Below are positions 1-7,317 of a stretch of DNA of 16,825 nt, in pieces. A program made the position numbers and the translations under genes. A model generated the notes under the pieces. It made no database searches and was not told the origin of the DNA. It saw only the letters and a program-made list of their open reading frames with translations. Source of the DNA: Bacillota bacterium. Lineage in GTDB: Bacteria > Bacillota > Clostridia > Christensenellales > UMGS416. The stretch covers positions 1-16,825 of the forward strand of contig JAEYRA010000010.1 in NCBI GenBank assembly GCA_023409755.1, in the 5' to 3' direction. Positions within the stretch are counted from its first letter, which is position 1, and each line of letters opens with the position of its first letter.

Positions 1-149
1 AAGGTGATCGCATCAAAGAGGGTGGTCTTCCCTGCGCCGGTGTCACCGGTGATGAGATAGATCCCCCGTTCGCCCAGCCGGTCCATCTCCACCACGGTGC
101 GGCCGGCATAGGGGCCAAAGGCAGAAAGGGTCAATTGCACCGGTCTCAT
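1..149 (-). CDS. sbcC: SbcC exonuclease subunit, N-terminal 49 residues (runs off the window)
   Basis: Partial gene, open at the left edge. The visible residues begin MRPVQLTLSAFGPYAG and contain a P-loop (Walker A) GDTGAGKTTLFDAI near residues 35-48, the usual N-terminus of the SbcC/Rad50 family of SMC-like ATPases. In that family SbcC binds and hydrolyses ATP and works with the nuclease SbcD to process hairpins and DNA ends. The start codon overlaps the stop of the upstream gene as ATGA (146-149), so the two are translationally coupled, which supports both the start and the pairing. The coiled coil and Walker B parts lie outside the window. Confidence 0.93.
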   Translation of the reverse strand, partial: MRPVQLTLSAFGPYAGRTVVEMDRLGERGIYLITGDTGAGKTTLFDAIT

Positions 150-1285
150 CGGCTGCCCTCCCAGATCTCCCCAATGAGCGCGGCGGCAAAGGCCCGCTGT
201 TCCTCGCTCATCGGCTGGTTGTTCTGCTTGTCGTAGAGTTCTTCAAACCATTCCAGCGGGGTGCGCGGCTGCCCGTCCCCCGGCCCATCGATGACGGCGC
301 CGGTGCGCGTGCGCTGGTTGTCGTACTCCAGCTTCATGAGGTTGGGGTAGATGACCCGCAGCTTGCCGATGGCATCGGGGATGTCCTCCTCATCGGTCAG
401 CGTCACATGCATGTAGTCGCTGCGGTAGGTGGTGTGTTCATAAAAGCTCTTCCGGGTGAGCTCCTCATACCGGCCGCGAATCTGGCACAGATCCCGCAGG
501 GGGGTGAGCGGCACGGTGCGAAGGGTGACAGCCCCTTTCTCGCCCAGTTCCACCACCGTCACCGATTTGCGGTGCCCCACCTCGGAGAAGGAGTACTTGA
601 GCGGTGTGCCGCAGTATCGCACGGTGTCGCGCCCGACATGCTGCGGCCCGTGGATGTGCCCCAGCGCAACATAGTCAAAGGGGTCAAACACCGAAACGTC
701 GACGTTGTCCGACCCACCGACCGAAACTTCCTCCGAATCGCTGCGGGATGCGCCGGTGACAAACTGATGGGTCACCAGGACGTTGCGCTGCCGGGGGTCC
801 AACGCCATCTGCCCGATGGCCACACGGATGGCGTCGGTATACGATTCGATCGGCTCCTCCGGGAAGTGCCGCCGCACATGAGCGGGCTTGAGGAACGGGA
901 GCAGGAAGAACTGCACGGGGCCGAACCCATCCGTAAGCGTGATGGACTCCACCGCGCCTCGGTAGACCGGCGAAAGGTACACCCCGCTGCGATCCAGCAA
1001 CCGTGAGCCGAAGGCGATGCGCTCGGGCGAATCGTGGTTGCCGCTGATGACGAGGACCCGTGTCCCGCGTTGGGAGAGACGCACCAGAAAATCGTCGAAC
1101 ACCTGCAGTGCCTCGGCGGAAGGGACCGCTTTGTCGTACACATCGCCGGCAATCAACACCGCGTCGGGGTTTACGCTGTCCACCACATCCAGAATGCGGT
1201 CCAGGATGTAGAGCTGATCCTCCAACAGGGAGAACTCATTGACCCGTTTGCCAATGTGAAGATCGGACAGGTGAAGGAATTTCAT
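146..1285 (-). CDS. sbcD: SbcD nuclease subunit (Mre11-type metallophosphoesterase)
   Basis: 379 residues, a normal length for SbcD. The calcineurin-like metallophosphoesterase motifs are all visible in order: SDLHIG (D8, H10), GDVYD (D48), GNHDSPERI (N83, H84, D85), VTHQF (H172) and ALGHIHGPQ (H209, H211). These residues bind the two-metal centre that cuts DNA in the SbcCD complex, which resolves hairpins and misfolded ends. The C-terminal third matches the capping region in position only. The start ATG has AAAGGA upstream at suitable spacing. An extended -10 promoter lies about 70 bp upstream. The stop overlaps the start of sbcC, so the order sbcD-sbcC is an operon. Orientation, motifs and partner agree, so the call is firm. 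Confidence 0.96.
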   Translation of the reverse strand: MKFLHLSDLHIGKRVNEFSLLEDQLYILDRILDVVDSVNPDAVLIAGDVYDKAVPSAEALQVFDDFLVRLSQRGTRVLVISGNHDSPERIAFGSRLLDRSGVYLSPVYRGAVESITLTDGFGPVQFFLLPFLKPAHVRRHFPEEPIESYTDAIRVAIGQMALDPRQRNVLVTHQFVTGASRSDSEEVSVGGSDNVDVSVFDPFDYVALGHIHGPQHVGRDTVRYCGTPLKYSFSEVGHRKSVTVVELGEKGAVTLRTVPLTPLRDLCQIRGRYEELTRKSFYEHTTYRSDYMHVTLTDEEDIPDAIGKLRVIYPNLMKLEYDNQRTRTGAVIDGPGDGQPRTPLEWFEELYDKQNNQPMSEEQRAFAAALIGEIWEGSR

Positions 1286-1354
1286 CGCAGGGATCCTTTC
1301 TTGACGGGAAGTCAGCGTTCATCCACTCTTCGTGTTTGCGTGCCTTTTCGTCAC

Positions 1355-1360
1355 ATTATA
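1355..1360 (-). promoter_or_regulatory. extended -10 promoter for sbcDC
   Basis: On the minus strand the hexamer is TATAAT preceded by TGC, an extended -10 (TGnTATAAT). It lies about 70 bp before the sbcD start. No good -35 is seen at 17 bp; a perfect palindrome TTGCATGCAA (1381-1390) sits where the -35 would be and could be a regulator site. Confidence 0.55.
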
Positions 1361-1534
1361 GCAGAAACATTCCTCCATCATTGCATGCAAATTGATTTCT
1401 GCTGTACCGTTTCGGGCTGCCCGATGTCAGATGGAAACAGGAAAGAGAGGCTGCGACAGGCGCTTTGGCGGCAGACCTTCGGGTACCGTTTTGGGGAAGG
1501 GGGTCAAACCAAAGGGTTCACCATGGTCGCAATG

Positions 1535-1570
1535 AGAAAAGCCCGCAACCCAGCGGTTACGAGCTTTTCT
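1535..1570 (-). terminator. intrinsic terminator of the lipoprotein gene
   Basis: Stem AGAAAAGC (1535-1542) pairs with GCTTTTCT (1563-1570) and continues inward as a GC-rich stem around the loop CAGC with one mismatch. Read on the minus strand it ends in a T-rich tail, about 55 bp after the lipoprotein stop codon. The symmetric arms could also work on the plus strand, but no plus-strand gene is seen before it. The rest of 1286-1623 holds the sbcDC promoter and nothing else I recognise. Confidence 0.7.
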
Positions 1571-1623
1571 GGAAAGCGGAACCAATTTTCACCAAGTGCA
1601 CACGGTGCCGGCCTTACCAAATC

Positions 1624-3327
1624 TTACTCTACTGTTTTTAAGGGTGTGTGGACGAGCTTGATCCGATAGTCTATCGTAATCTCTTCCACGCTGCCGTTGA
1701 TCTTCTTTTCGCCTGCGATTTCCTCCCCGTCCTTCAGCGGAAGCTCAAATTCGAACAGAAGCGATTCCTTTGCCGCAGAAAGAAATGCAGGGTCTGTAAT
1801 CATGTGTTCATGGAACAATATGCCTGAGGTCGAATTGACGATTCCCTGCACAGTTTGCGAGTAGCCGCTCGCAGTGTAAACATCTTTTTCCGGGCCGAAG
1901 GCATTGATCAGGATGCTGAAGCTGTCGCTATGACAGGGTTTAAAGTTGTATAGTATCGCCTTGACCGGGAATTTGTTCGGCTGTCGGATGGAAACCCCCT
2001 CTGCATTGATGACGGCTTTTGTATAAGCGCCCTTCCCCTCTGCCTCGTAGAAACCGGATGTGTCCAAAAAATCTACGGAGAGGTTCTTGATCGTACCTTC
2101 GGTAACCAATTCCATCTCCGGCCCTGTGAAGGTGTCGGTAAACTCAACTCTGAAATTCAACACCCGTCCGAGCTTATAGAACAGCTTGGACCCAAAATCC
2201 CATGGCAGCGTGCCGCCGCCGATGACGGGAATCTGCTCGCCCAGCCAGATAATCGGGTATGCCTTGGAGTAAAGGTGTTTGTCACGGATATCCCCGAGAT
2301 ATGTATCAATCACCTTGACTCCCCAGTCTGAAATAGCCTCCAAATAGCCGGAAGACTCATTCCCATCGGTTAATACAGAAATTTCTCTCTGGGTTGACAG
2401 CACCGCCATCCCGGCAGGCAGAAAATAATCGTCCTGAGGCTGATAAGTGGCGATCAGCTTGTCACATTTCTTGTTAACCCGTTTCACCAGCTTCATCAAT
2501 ACGGTCTTCTCGGGGTCATAGCTTTTCCCCGCTGTCATCTCATAAGCCTTCATGGCTGACAGAAGATCTCTTATGATCTCAAATTCTGGGTTCTTGAATT
2601 CCTTCGAGTACTTTTCAACCGTCTCCGATGCCGCTTTCTGTTTTTGTTCTTCCTCATTGCATTTTTCCGGCAAAGCCACAGCCGGGGGCACCGGTACCTC
2701 AACCGGTTTGGCAAGCAGTTCCTCCGCCCGGTCAATGGCATCCCTTGCACTGTGCTCGGCTGCTTCCAGCAGGGCTTTGTCCAGTGTGCTCGTCCTTTGC
2801 TGTGCATATTTGTTGCTGAAATGATACAGCTTGGCTTGCAATGCAGTATCGCTGCTCAATTCTACAAACTCCAGGTTTTGCCCGTCGCTATCGCTAGACA
2901 GAATGATATCCTGAGGGCTTAGGTGATCGCTTTCCACCCCGATCTCCACAGGCGTCAGGAATTCCAGGCCGTCCGGTTTTAACTCAATACCGGCCGATAG
3001 ATCCCCCAGCGTTTCGCTCTTGATTTCAGACAGTGCTGTCATTGTGATCTCCCTCGATTCCATCAATGCGCCGGGGGGCAGGGTGAGTGTCCAGGTCGTC
3101 CCCCCCTGGTCGGTCAGCGACAGGGTCTGCTCACTGCCCTTGGGGTCATATGTCAGGCTATTTGATATTGTTTGGCGTTCAAATGAGACATTTCCGAGCA
3201 TCTGCCCGCTTTCAGCCGGGCTTCCGGTCTTTTGGGCTGTGCCGGCTGTGCTTGAAGCGCAAGCTGTTGTATTCATCAGTACCGCCAGGGCCATAACCCA
3301 AATCATCAGCCTACTTCCTGTTTGCAT
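1624..3327 (-). CDS. secreted lipoprotein with an N-terminal ZU5-like domain, function unknown
   Basis: 567 residues from the chosen start MQTGSRLMIW, which has GGGAGGT upstream; a start 14 codons earlier is possible but has no better site. The N-terminus is a signal peptide with a hydrophobic run (residues 7-18) ending in NTTAC; C23 is the likely lipidated cysteine, although the lipobox lacks the usual Leu at -3. Residues about 50-140 contain a GGTTWTLTLPPGAL stretch followed by a short beta-rich segment, resembling the ZU5-like domains of other bacterial surface proteins. Residues about 180-270 are rich in Glu, Lys and Ala and probably helical. The rest has no family I recognise. The gene is more AT-rich than sbcD or asnS and has its own promoter and terminator. 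A role at the cell surface is all that can be inferred. Confidence 0.8.
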   Translation of the reverse strand: MQTGSRLMIWVMALAVLMNTTACASSTAGTAQKTGSPAESGQMLGNVSFERQTISNSLTYDPKGSEQTLSLTDQGGTTWTLTLPPGALMESREITMTALSEIKSETLGDLSAGIELKPDGLEFLTPVEIGVESDHLSPQDIILSSDSDGQNLEFVELSSDTALQAKLYHFSNKYAQQRTSTLDKALLEAAEHSARDAIDRAEELLAKPVEVPVPPAVALPEKCNEEEQKQKAASETVEKYSKEFKNPEFEIIRDLLSAMKAYEMTAGKSYDPEKTVLMKLVKRVNKKCDKLIATYQPQDDYFLPAGMAVLSTQREISVLTDGNESSGYLEAISDWGVKVIDTYLGDIRDKHLYSKAYPIIWLGEQIPVIGGGTLPWDFGSKLFYKLGRVLNFRVEFTDTFTGPEMELVTEGTIKNLSVDFLDTSGFYEAEGKGAYTKAVINAEGVSIRQPNKFPVKAILYNFKPCHSDSFSILINAFGPEKDVYTASGYSQTVQGIVNSTSGILFHEHMITDPAFLSAAKESLLFEFELPLKDGEEIAGEKKINGSVEEITIDYRIKLVHTPLKTVE

Positions 3328-3430
3328 TAAGGCTACCTCCCGGTTGTTGTATGTTCTGTCAGGCATCATCGTACGGTCAACCGATCCGATTCATAACAAA
3401 AGCTTCAAGTTAACATTGCATTTTTCTTGT

Positions 3431-3459
3431 ATTATATATGTTCTGACATTACATTTCCA
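3431..3459 (-). promoter_or_regulatory. candidate promoter of the lipoprotein gene
   Basis: Minus-strand TATAAT at 3431-3436 with a 17-bp spacer to TGGAAA at 3454-3459 (4 of 6 matches to TTGACA). It lies about 100 bp before the start in an AT-rich stretch (about 3410-3490). Farther out, 3534-3541 and 3571-3578 form an 8-bp inverted repeat (AACAGGCT/AGCCTGTT) around a 29-nt loop, role unknown. Confidence 0.4.
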
Positions 3460-3620
3460 TTAATTATCATGATTAATAAACATACCAACATATTTTAGCG
3501 ACCTTTCGTTCATGGTTCAAAGCCGAAAAGAGGAACAGGCTCCGCAGCAGTGCCAAATACACCGTTGCCAAGCCTGTTATCGTAAATTGAAACGAAAAAT
3601 CGTTGATGGTCGTTGCGTTG

Positions 3621-3680
3621 TGGCGGAGAAGGGAGAGATCTGAACCCGCGTGCCGGTTTCCCGACCTACACCTGGAGCAG
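3621..3680 (-). pseudogene. 3' fragment of tRNA-Ser(GCT), possible att-site remnant
   Basis: About 60 bp match the 3' part of the intact tRNA-Ser(GCT) at 11449-11539, in the same orientation. The match runs from the CCA end and acceptor 3' strand through the T arm and long variable arm to the anticodon loop, where it stops. A 21-bp stretch (3652-3672 against 11479-11499) is identical. Elsewhere there are several substitutions and one inserted base. The T stem is no longer fully paired and there is no 5' half, so it cannot be a working tRNA. It ends 6 bp from the stop codon of the next gene. A cut at the anticodon loop with the 3' end retained is what tyrosine integrases typically leave behind. 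Confidence 0.75.
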
Positions 3681-3686
3681 GAATCC

Positions 3687-4949
3687 TTAGAACGCCGCGC
3701 CCTGCTGCCGCAGACGCTCCTGCAGCGTTGGGATGTCCACCCGGTTCATGGCCACGCCGTCCCGCAGGGCGATGGCAGCAGCCGTGCCGGCGGCCTGGCC
3801 CAGGCAGCACACGATGGGCATGATGCGGATGGAGGCCTGCGCCTCGTGCGTCGCGCTGATGCAGCGCCCCGCCACCAGCAGGTTCTCCACCCCGCGCGGC
3901 ACCAGGCTGCGGTAGGGGATGGTGTAGTACGCGCCTTCGGGGAAGTAATAGTGGCTGGTGCCGGAGCCTTCGGGGTTGTGGATGTCAATGTCGTAGTTGC
4001 CCAGGGCGATGGAGTCCTCAAAGCGGGTGCAGGCCACCAGATCCTCGCCGGTCAGCAGGTATTCGCCGTCGATCATGCGGCTCTCCCGCACGCCGATGGC
4101 TGAGGCCGTCATCAGCAGGTCGCTGTGTTGGAAGCCGTCAATGTTCTCCTTCAAAAAGGTGAAGAGCTCCAGCACCTGTTCCCGCGCGTCGATCTCGGCC
4201 TGGGTCAGGTCGAATGCATCCACCGGGCTGCGCCGCACGATGCGTGTGGAGTTGAAGTGCAGCACGTTGCCCACCAGGTTGTGGAAGATGAGGACGTCCT
4301 CGCGCATGTTCTTGATTTTGCCCTCGGCCCGCATTCGCTGGTAGAGTTCGTTGATCATCGGGCGGCTCGCTTTGTACCGCTCGATGTCCACATTGCCCAC
4401 GCGGAAGCACAGCGTCATGGGCTGGCACAGGCCGTCGCCCTCCCGCCCCAGGCGGTGGGGGCATCCGGCCAGCACGGCCAGGTCGGCGTCGCCGGTGGCG
4501 TCGATGAAGCAGTTGGCCTCGATGACCTGGGAGCCGGATTTGTTTGCCACCGTCACGCTGCGGATACGTCCGCCCTCGGTGTGCGCGGCGTAAAGGGTGC
4601 TGTGGAACAGGAGCCTGACACCGGCGCCCAGTACCATGCGGTTGAGCACCACCTTCAGGTACTCCTCGTGGAACTCCTTGGGCACCGCGCCGCGGATGGC
4701 GTCCATCTTGCGCAGTTCTTCCACGATCTCCAGGAAGAGCCCCTGGCTCAGGGAGTGCTTCTCCGCCACCTGGTGGTCGGGCGTGTTGGTGACGTTGGGC
4801 ATGAAGGGGTTCACCAACCCGTTGACGGCCGCGCCGCCCAGGCTGTTGCCGCATTCCACCAGCAGCACCGAAAGACCGGACCGCGCCGCGCTGATGGCCG
4901 CCGCCACCCCCGCAAACCCGCCGCCCAACACCGCCACATCGAACTTCAT
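3687..4949 (-). CDS. FAD-dependent oxidoreductase (FAD_oxidored/xanthan lyase-type family)
   Basis: 420 residues from MKFDVAVLGGGFAG. This start is chosen because GGGGAGG lies 8 bases upstream; an upstream in-frame ATG and a long open extension have no such site. Visible features are the dinucleotide-binding GGGFAG (residues 9-14) with E32 ending the second strand, FIDATGDADLA (148-158), typical of the flavin-binding motif, and the C-terminal GRCISATHEAQASIR segment (361-375) followed by LGQAAGTAAA, characteristic of this flavoprotein family. Family members are often found beside glycoside hydrolases, and here a DUF4091 glycosidase-like gene diverges from it. Substrate unknown; oxidation of a sugar or similar hydroxylated compound is an inference from context. 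No signal peptide is seen, so it should be cytoplasmic. Its stop codon abuts the tRNA fragment. Confidence 0.88.
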   Translation of the reverse strand: MKFDVAVLGGGFAGVAAAISAARSGLSVLLVECGNSLGGAAVNGLVNPFMPNVTNTPDHQVAEKHSLSQGLFLEIVEELRKMDAIRGAVPKEFHEEYLKVVLNRMVLGAGVRLLFHSTLYAAHTEGGRIRSVTVANKSGSQVIEANCFIDATGDADLAVLAGCPHRLGREGDGLCQPMTLCFRVGNVDIERYKASRPMINELYQRMRAEGKIKNMREDVLIFHNLVGNVLHFNSTRIVRRSPVDAFDLTQAEIDAREQVLELFTFLKENIDGFQHSDLLMTASAIGVRESRMIDGEYLLTGEDLVACTRFEDSIALGNYDIDIHNPEGSGTSHYYFPEGAYYTIPYRSLVPRGVENLLVAGRCISATHEAQASIRIMPIVCCLGQAAGTAAAIALRDGVAMNRVDIPTLQERLRQQGAAF

Positions 4950-4989
4950 GTCATCGTCCTCCCCGTCCCAGAAATGATCGTTCATGGGT

Positions 4990-5017
4990 ATCCTAACAGA
5001 TGGGTGACGGCTGTCAA
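4990..5017 (-). promoter_or_regulatory. promoter of the FAD oxidoreductase gene
   Basis: Minus-strand TTGACA (5012-5017), 16-bp spacer, TAGGAT (4990-4995). The implied transcript starts about 30 bases before the ATG at 4949, leaving room for the GGGGAGG ribosome site. Confidence 0.55.
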
Positions 5018-5172
5018 GGGCGGCGAGGAGGTCGGCCCGAATTGCAGTTCGTCTATACTTGGTAACGGGGGGCGAGACTGCCCATGGACGATCGACGGCC
5101 CGTATGATGGAACTGCAGCGGGGGCATCCGTCAGGATGCTTTGTTGGGGAGCACGAAGGAGTTAAAACTTCT

Positions 5173-5193
5173 GGCACGAACGATCTTTGTGCC
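5173..5193. promoter_or_regulatory. inverted repeat GGCAC-N11-GTGCC, candidate operator
   Basis: Lies just upstream of the extended -10 of the DUF4091 gene, over the -35 area. The arms extend to GGCACnAA/TTnGTGCC with one mismatch. A second copy lies at 5227-5244. A further GCACGAA half-site occurs at 5151-5157, matching 5174-5180. The two repeat centres are about 52 bp apart, close to five helical turns. Confidence 0.4.
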
Positions 5194-5212
5194 GAGTGAC
5201 CCGCCCAAAGAA

Positions 5213-5221
5213 TGGTATAAT
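5213..5221 (+). promoter_or_regulatory. extended -10 promoter of the DUF4091 gene
   Basis: TGG-TATAAT, a perfect extended -10, about 47 bp upstream of the start codon at 5268. No -35 match is seen at 16-18 bp, so an activator or the extended element may be needed. Confidence 0.55.
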
Positions 5222-5226
5222 GATGC

Positions 5227-5244
5227 GGCACTCCGTTTTGTGCC
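5227..5244. promoter_or_regulatory. inverted repeat GGCAC-N8-GTGCC, second candidate operator
   Basis: Lies at about the expected transcription start of the DUF4091 gene and has the same arms as the repeat at 5173-5193, with a shorter centre. Both right arms are preceded by TTT. Binding here would block initiation. The rest of the 4950-5267 intergenic stretch holds the two divergent promoters and a GCATCC-N4-GGATGC hairpin (5124-5139). Confidence 0.4.
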
Positions 5245-5267
5245 AAAATCCAATTGCGAGGTGTACC

Positions 5268-6911
5268 ATGACACACTTTGAATTTTGCCTGGTCAGCAGT
5301 TTAGAGAAAGTTCTGCCAACCAGACGGCCAACAGCAAAGAAGAACACGGTTCTACGTGGTTTTTTGGGTGAAACACAATCCATTCAGATTGCGTATACCT
5401 GCCAGGATGATTTGGGAGGAAGTGACAGCCGTTTTACTCTGGTCGTTCACTCCGCCATCTCAAAGCACATTCGGCTGCGTAAAGTGGGGCTTGTTCCCTG
5501 TGCCTACCCCTGCCACGGCACTTGGGACGATGACTACATGGATACGAAACCGGGCCTTTACCCCGATCTTCTGCTTCCCATGGAGGAAGAGGCTCCCATA
5601 AAGGCCATTGCGGCCCAATGGAGAAGCCTCTGGCTTGACATTGATGCCCCTGCCGGAAGTTACGAAGTCACCTTGGAATTTGTGGATATGAACCATCAAA
5701 GCCTGAGGTCCCTCCCCCTTTCGGTTGCCGTGCTGGATCGTCCGCTCCCCAAGCAGACCTTGATCCATACGCAGTGGTTCCATGCGGATTGTCTTGCCGA
5801 TTACTATAAGGTGCCGGTGTTCAGCGAAGAGCACTGGGACAGCATTGACCGGTTTATGAAAAGTGCGGCGGAACATGGCATTAATATGCTGCTGACCCCA
5901 ATCTACACGCCGCCGCTCGACACCGCCATCAACGGGGAGCGCACCACCGTTCAGCTCATCGGCGTACGGAAGAACGGGGAGTCCTATTCGTTTGACTTCT
6001 CAAAATTGGAACGCTGGATTGCGCTTTGTGAGAAAAATGGGATTGAGTACCTCGAGATCGCCCATTTGTTTTCACAGTGGGGGGCGGTCTATGCCCCCAA
6101 GATTATGGGAAGCACAGACAATGGGCCGGAAGAGAAGCTGTTTGGCTGGCATACCCAGGCAACAAGCGAGGCCTACACCCAATTTTTGCGTTGTTTATTG
6201 CCGGAGCTGAAGGAGTTCTTGCGGTGCCGCGGCTGGCTGGAGAACACATGGTTCCACATTTCGGATGAACCTCACGATGGGCAGATCACGACCTACGCGG
6301 CGGCGAAAGCAACGGTAGCGGACCTTTTGGCAGACTGCAAAGTGATGGATGCCTTGAGCAGCTTTGAGATTTATCAGAAAGGCCTTGTTACCAGACCCGT
6401 GGTGAGCGTGGACAGGATTGAGCCGTTTCTCAAGGCCAATGTACCCCATCTGTGGGCGTATTATTGCACGGCACAGTCGATTTCCGTGCCAAACCGCTTC
6501 ATCGCCATGCCGAGCACACGCAACCGAATCCTGGGTGTCCTCCTGTATTATTTCAACATCGAAGGATTTCTGCAGTGGGGGTTCAATTTCTACAACTCCC
6601 AGCGATCGGTCGAACACATTGATCCGTTTCAGGTTACGGATGCCGGAGAGGCGTTTCCTTCCGGCGATCCGTTTTTGGTCTACCCCGCGCCGGATGGCGG
6701 CACGTATGAATCCATTCGCGGCGTGGTGCTCAAGCAGGCCTTGTACGATGTGCGGGCATTGCAGCTGCTGGAGCAGCAAATTGGCCGGGAGCAGGTCATG
6801 GGGCTCATCGAGTCGCACTGCGCGAACCCGTTGTCCTTTACCGATTACCCCCGCACGATCTCGTTCTTTGAGGAGATGAGGGAAAGCATTCATCAGTTGA
6901 TGATGAAATGA
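5268..6911 (+). CDS. DUF4091 / GH123-like glycoside hydrolase
   Basis: 547 residues from MTHFEFCLVS; the start has GAGGTG 5 bases upstream, better than the in-frame ATGs farther out. The N-terminal 155 residues form a beta-rich region with GLVPCAYPCHGTW and QWRSLWLDIDAPAGSY (residues 74-132), typical of the domain ahead of DUF4091. The catalytic barrel follows from about residue 160. WFHISDEPHDG (residues 328-338) carries the Asp-Glu pair D333-E334 at the position used in GH123 enzymes for substrate-assisted cleavage of N-acetylhexosaminides. The FLQWGFNFYN segment and an ESIRGVVLKQALYDVRAL segment near the C-terminus are also typical. No signal peptide is visible, so it probably acts inside the cell on imported oligosaccharides; the substrate is not established. 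A weak hairpin (6916-6940) follows the stop. Confidence 0.85.
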   Translation: MTHFEFCLVSSLEKVLPTRRPTAKKNTVLRGFLGETQSIQIAYTCQDDLGGSDSRFTLVVHSAISKHIRLRKVGLVPCAYPCHGTWDDDYMDTKPGLYPDLLLPMEEEAPIKAIAAQWRSLWLDIDAPAGSYEVTLEFVDMNHQSLRSLPLSVAVLDRPLPKQTLIHTQWFHADCLADYYKVPVFSEEHWDSIDRFMKSAAEHGINMLLTPIYTPPLDTAINGERTTVQLIGVRKNGESYSFDFSKLERWIALCEKNGIEYLEIAHLFSQWGAVYAPKIMGSTDNGPEEKLFGWHTQATSEAYTQFLRCLLPELKEFLRCRGWLENTWFHISDEPHDGQITTYAAAKATVADLLADCKVMDALSSFEIYQKGLVTRPVVSVDRIEPFLKANVPHLWAYYCTAQSISVPNRFIAMPSTRNRILGVLLYYFNIEGFLQWGFNFYNSQRSVEHIDPFQVTDAGEAFPSGDPFLVYPAPDGGTYESIRGVVLKQALYDVRALQLLEQQIGREQVMGLIESHCANPLSFTDYPRTISFFEEMRESIHQLMMK

Positions 6912-7019
6912 CCAATGGACAAACAACAATGGGTTGTCCAAATCAGCGAATAACAAAAGCGAGACAGGGACGGGCAGCGAGGTTTGTGTTTCATCTTGCT
7001 TGACAGATCCCCTGAGATA

Positions 7020-7046
7020 CCACACATTTCTGTGCAGAAATTGTGG
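7020..7046 (+). other. hairpin upstream of the zinc-ribbon gene
   Basis: Stem of 11 pairs with one bulged C and loop GTGC (7020-7031 with 7036-7046). No T-run follows, so it is not a clear terminator. It lies about 70 bp before the zinc-ribbon start, with a possible -10 (TATACT, 7069-7074) between them. Confidence 0.4.
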
Positions 7047-7117
7047 AGACTTGATGGGTTGCGGCACCTATACTTTCCAGTGGTCAACGCAATCACCAAG
7101 CGAAAGGGGACACGGAG

Positions 7118-7267
7118 ATGCCGAAACTCAAGAGGGGCAAGAACGCCAGGAAGATACCGAGCTGGCGTGGGACCTGCCCACTATGCGGAAGGACAAGGGT
7201 CAAAGTGTTGTGGCTGAAACGAATCGACGGCCATGATCAAAATGTTTGCAAGCATTGCGGCGGCTAG
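7118..7267 (+). CDS. 49-residue basic zinc-ribbon protein
   Basis: A short gene that length cut-offs would miss. It begins MPKLKRGKNARKIPSW, ends VCKHCGG, and has AAGGGG 8 bases before the ATG. Two cysteine knuckles, CPLCG (residues 20-24) and CKHCG (residues 44-48), spaced as in a zinc ribbon, enclose TRVKVLWLKRIDGHD, probably a beta hairpin. The first 17 residues are strongly basic. The shape recalls small ribosomal zinc-ribbon proteins and other RNA-binding ribbons, but I do not recognise the exact family. The stop codon lies inside an 11-bp perfect stem (7255-7265 with 7275-7285). A location in the cytoplasm and binding to nucleic acid are inferences from the charge and fold. Confidence 0.72.
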   Translation: MPKLKRGKNARKIPSWRGTCPLCGRTRVKVLWLKRIDGHDQNVCKHCGG

Positions 7268-7285
7268 AGAGGAGAGCCGCCGCAA
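7255..7285 (+). terminator. strong hairpin over the zinc-ribbon stop codon, terminator-like
   Basis: Perfect 11-bp stem TTGCGGCGGCT / AGCCGCCGCAA with a 9-nt loop. It has no T-run, so it may stabilise the 3' end or weakly terminate. It separates the zinc-ribbon gene from the AraC gene. Confidence 0.45.
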
Positions 7286-7317
7286 AGACAGAAATGGAAA
7301 TTTCTTTGCAGGGTGAA

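Noticed and set aside
4950..5276. N-terminal extension of the FAD oxidoreductase by 109 codons
   Set aside because: The family begins at MKFDVAV, which has a strong ribosome site; the extension overlaps the promoters and has no family similarity.
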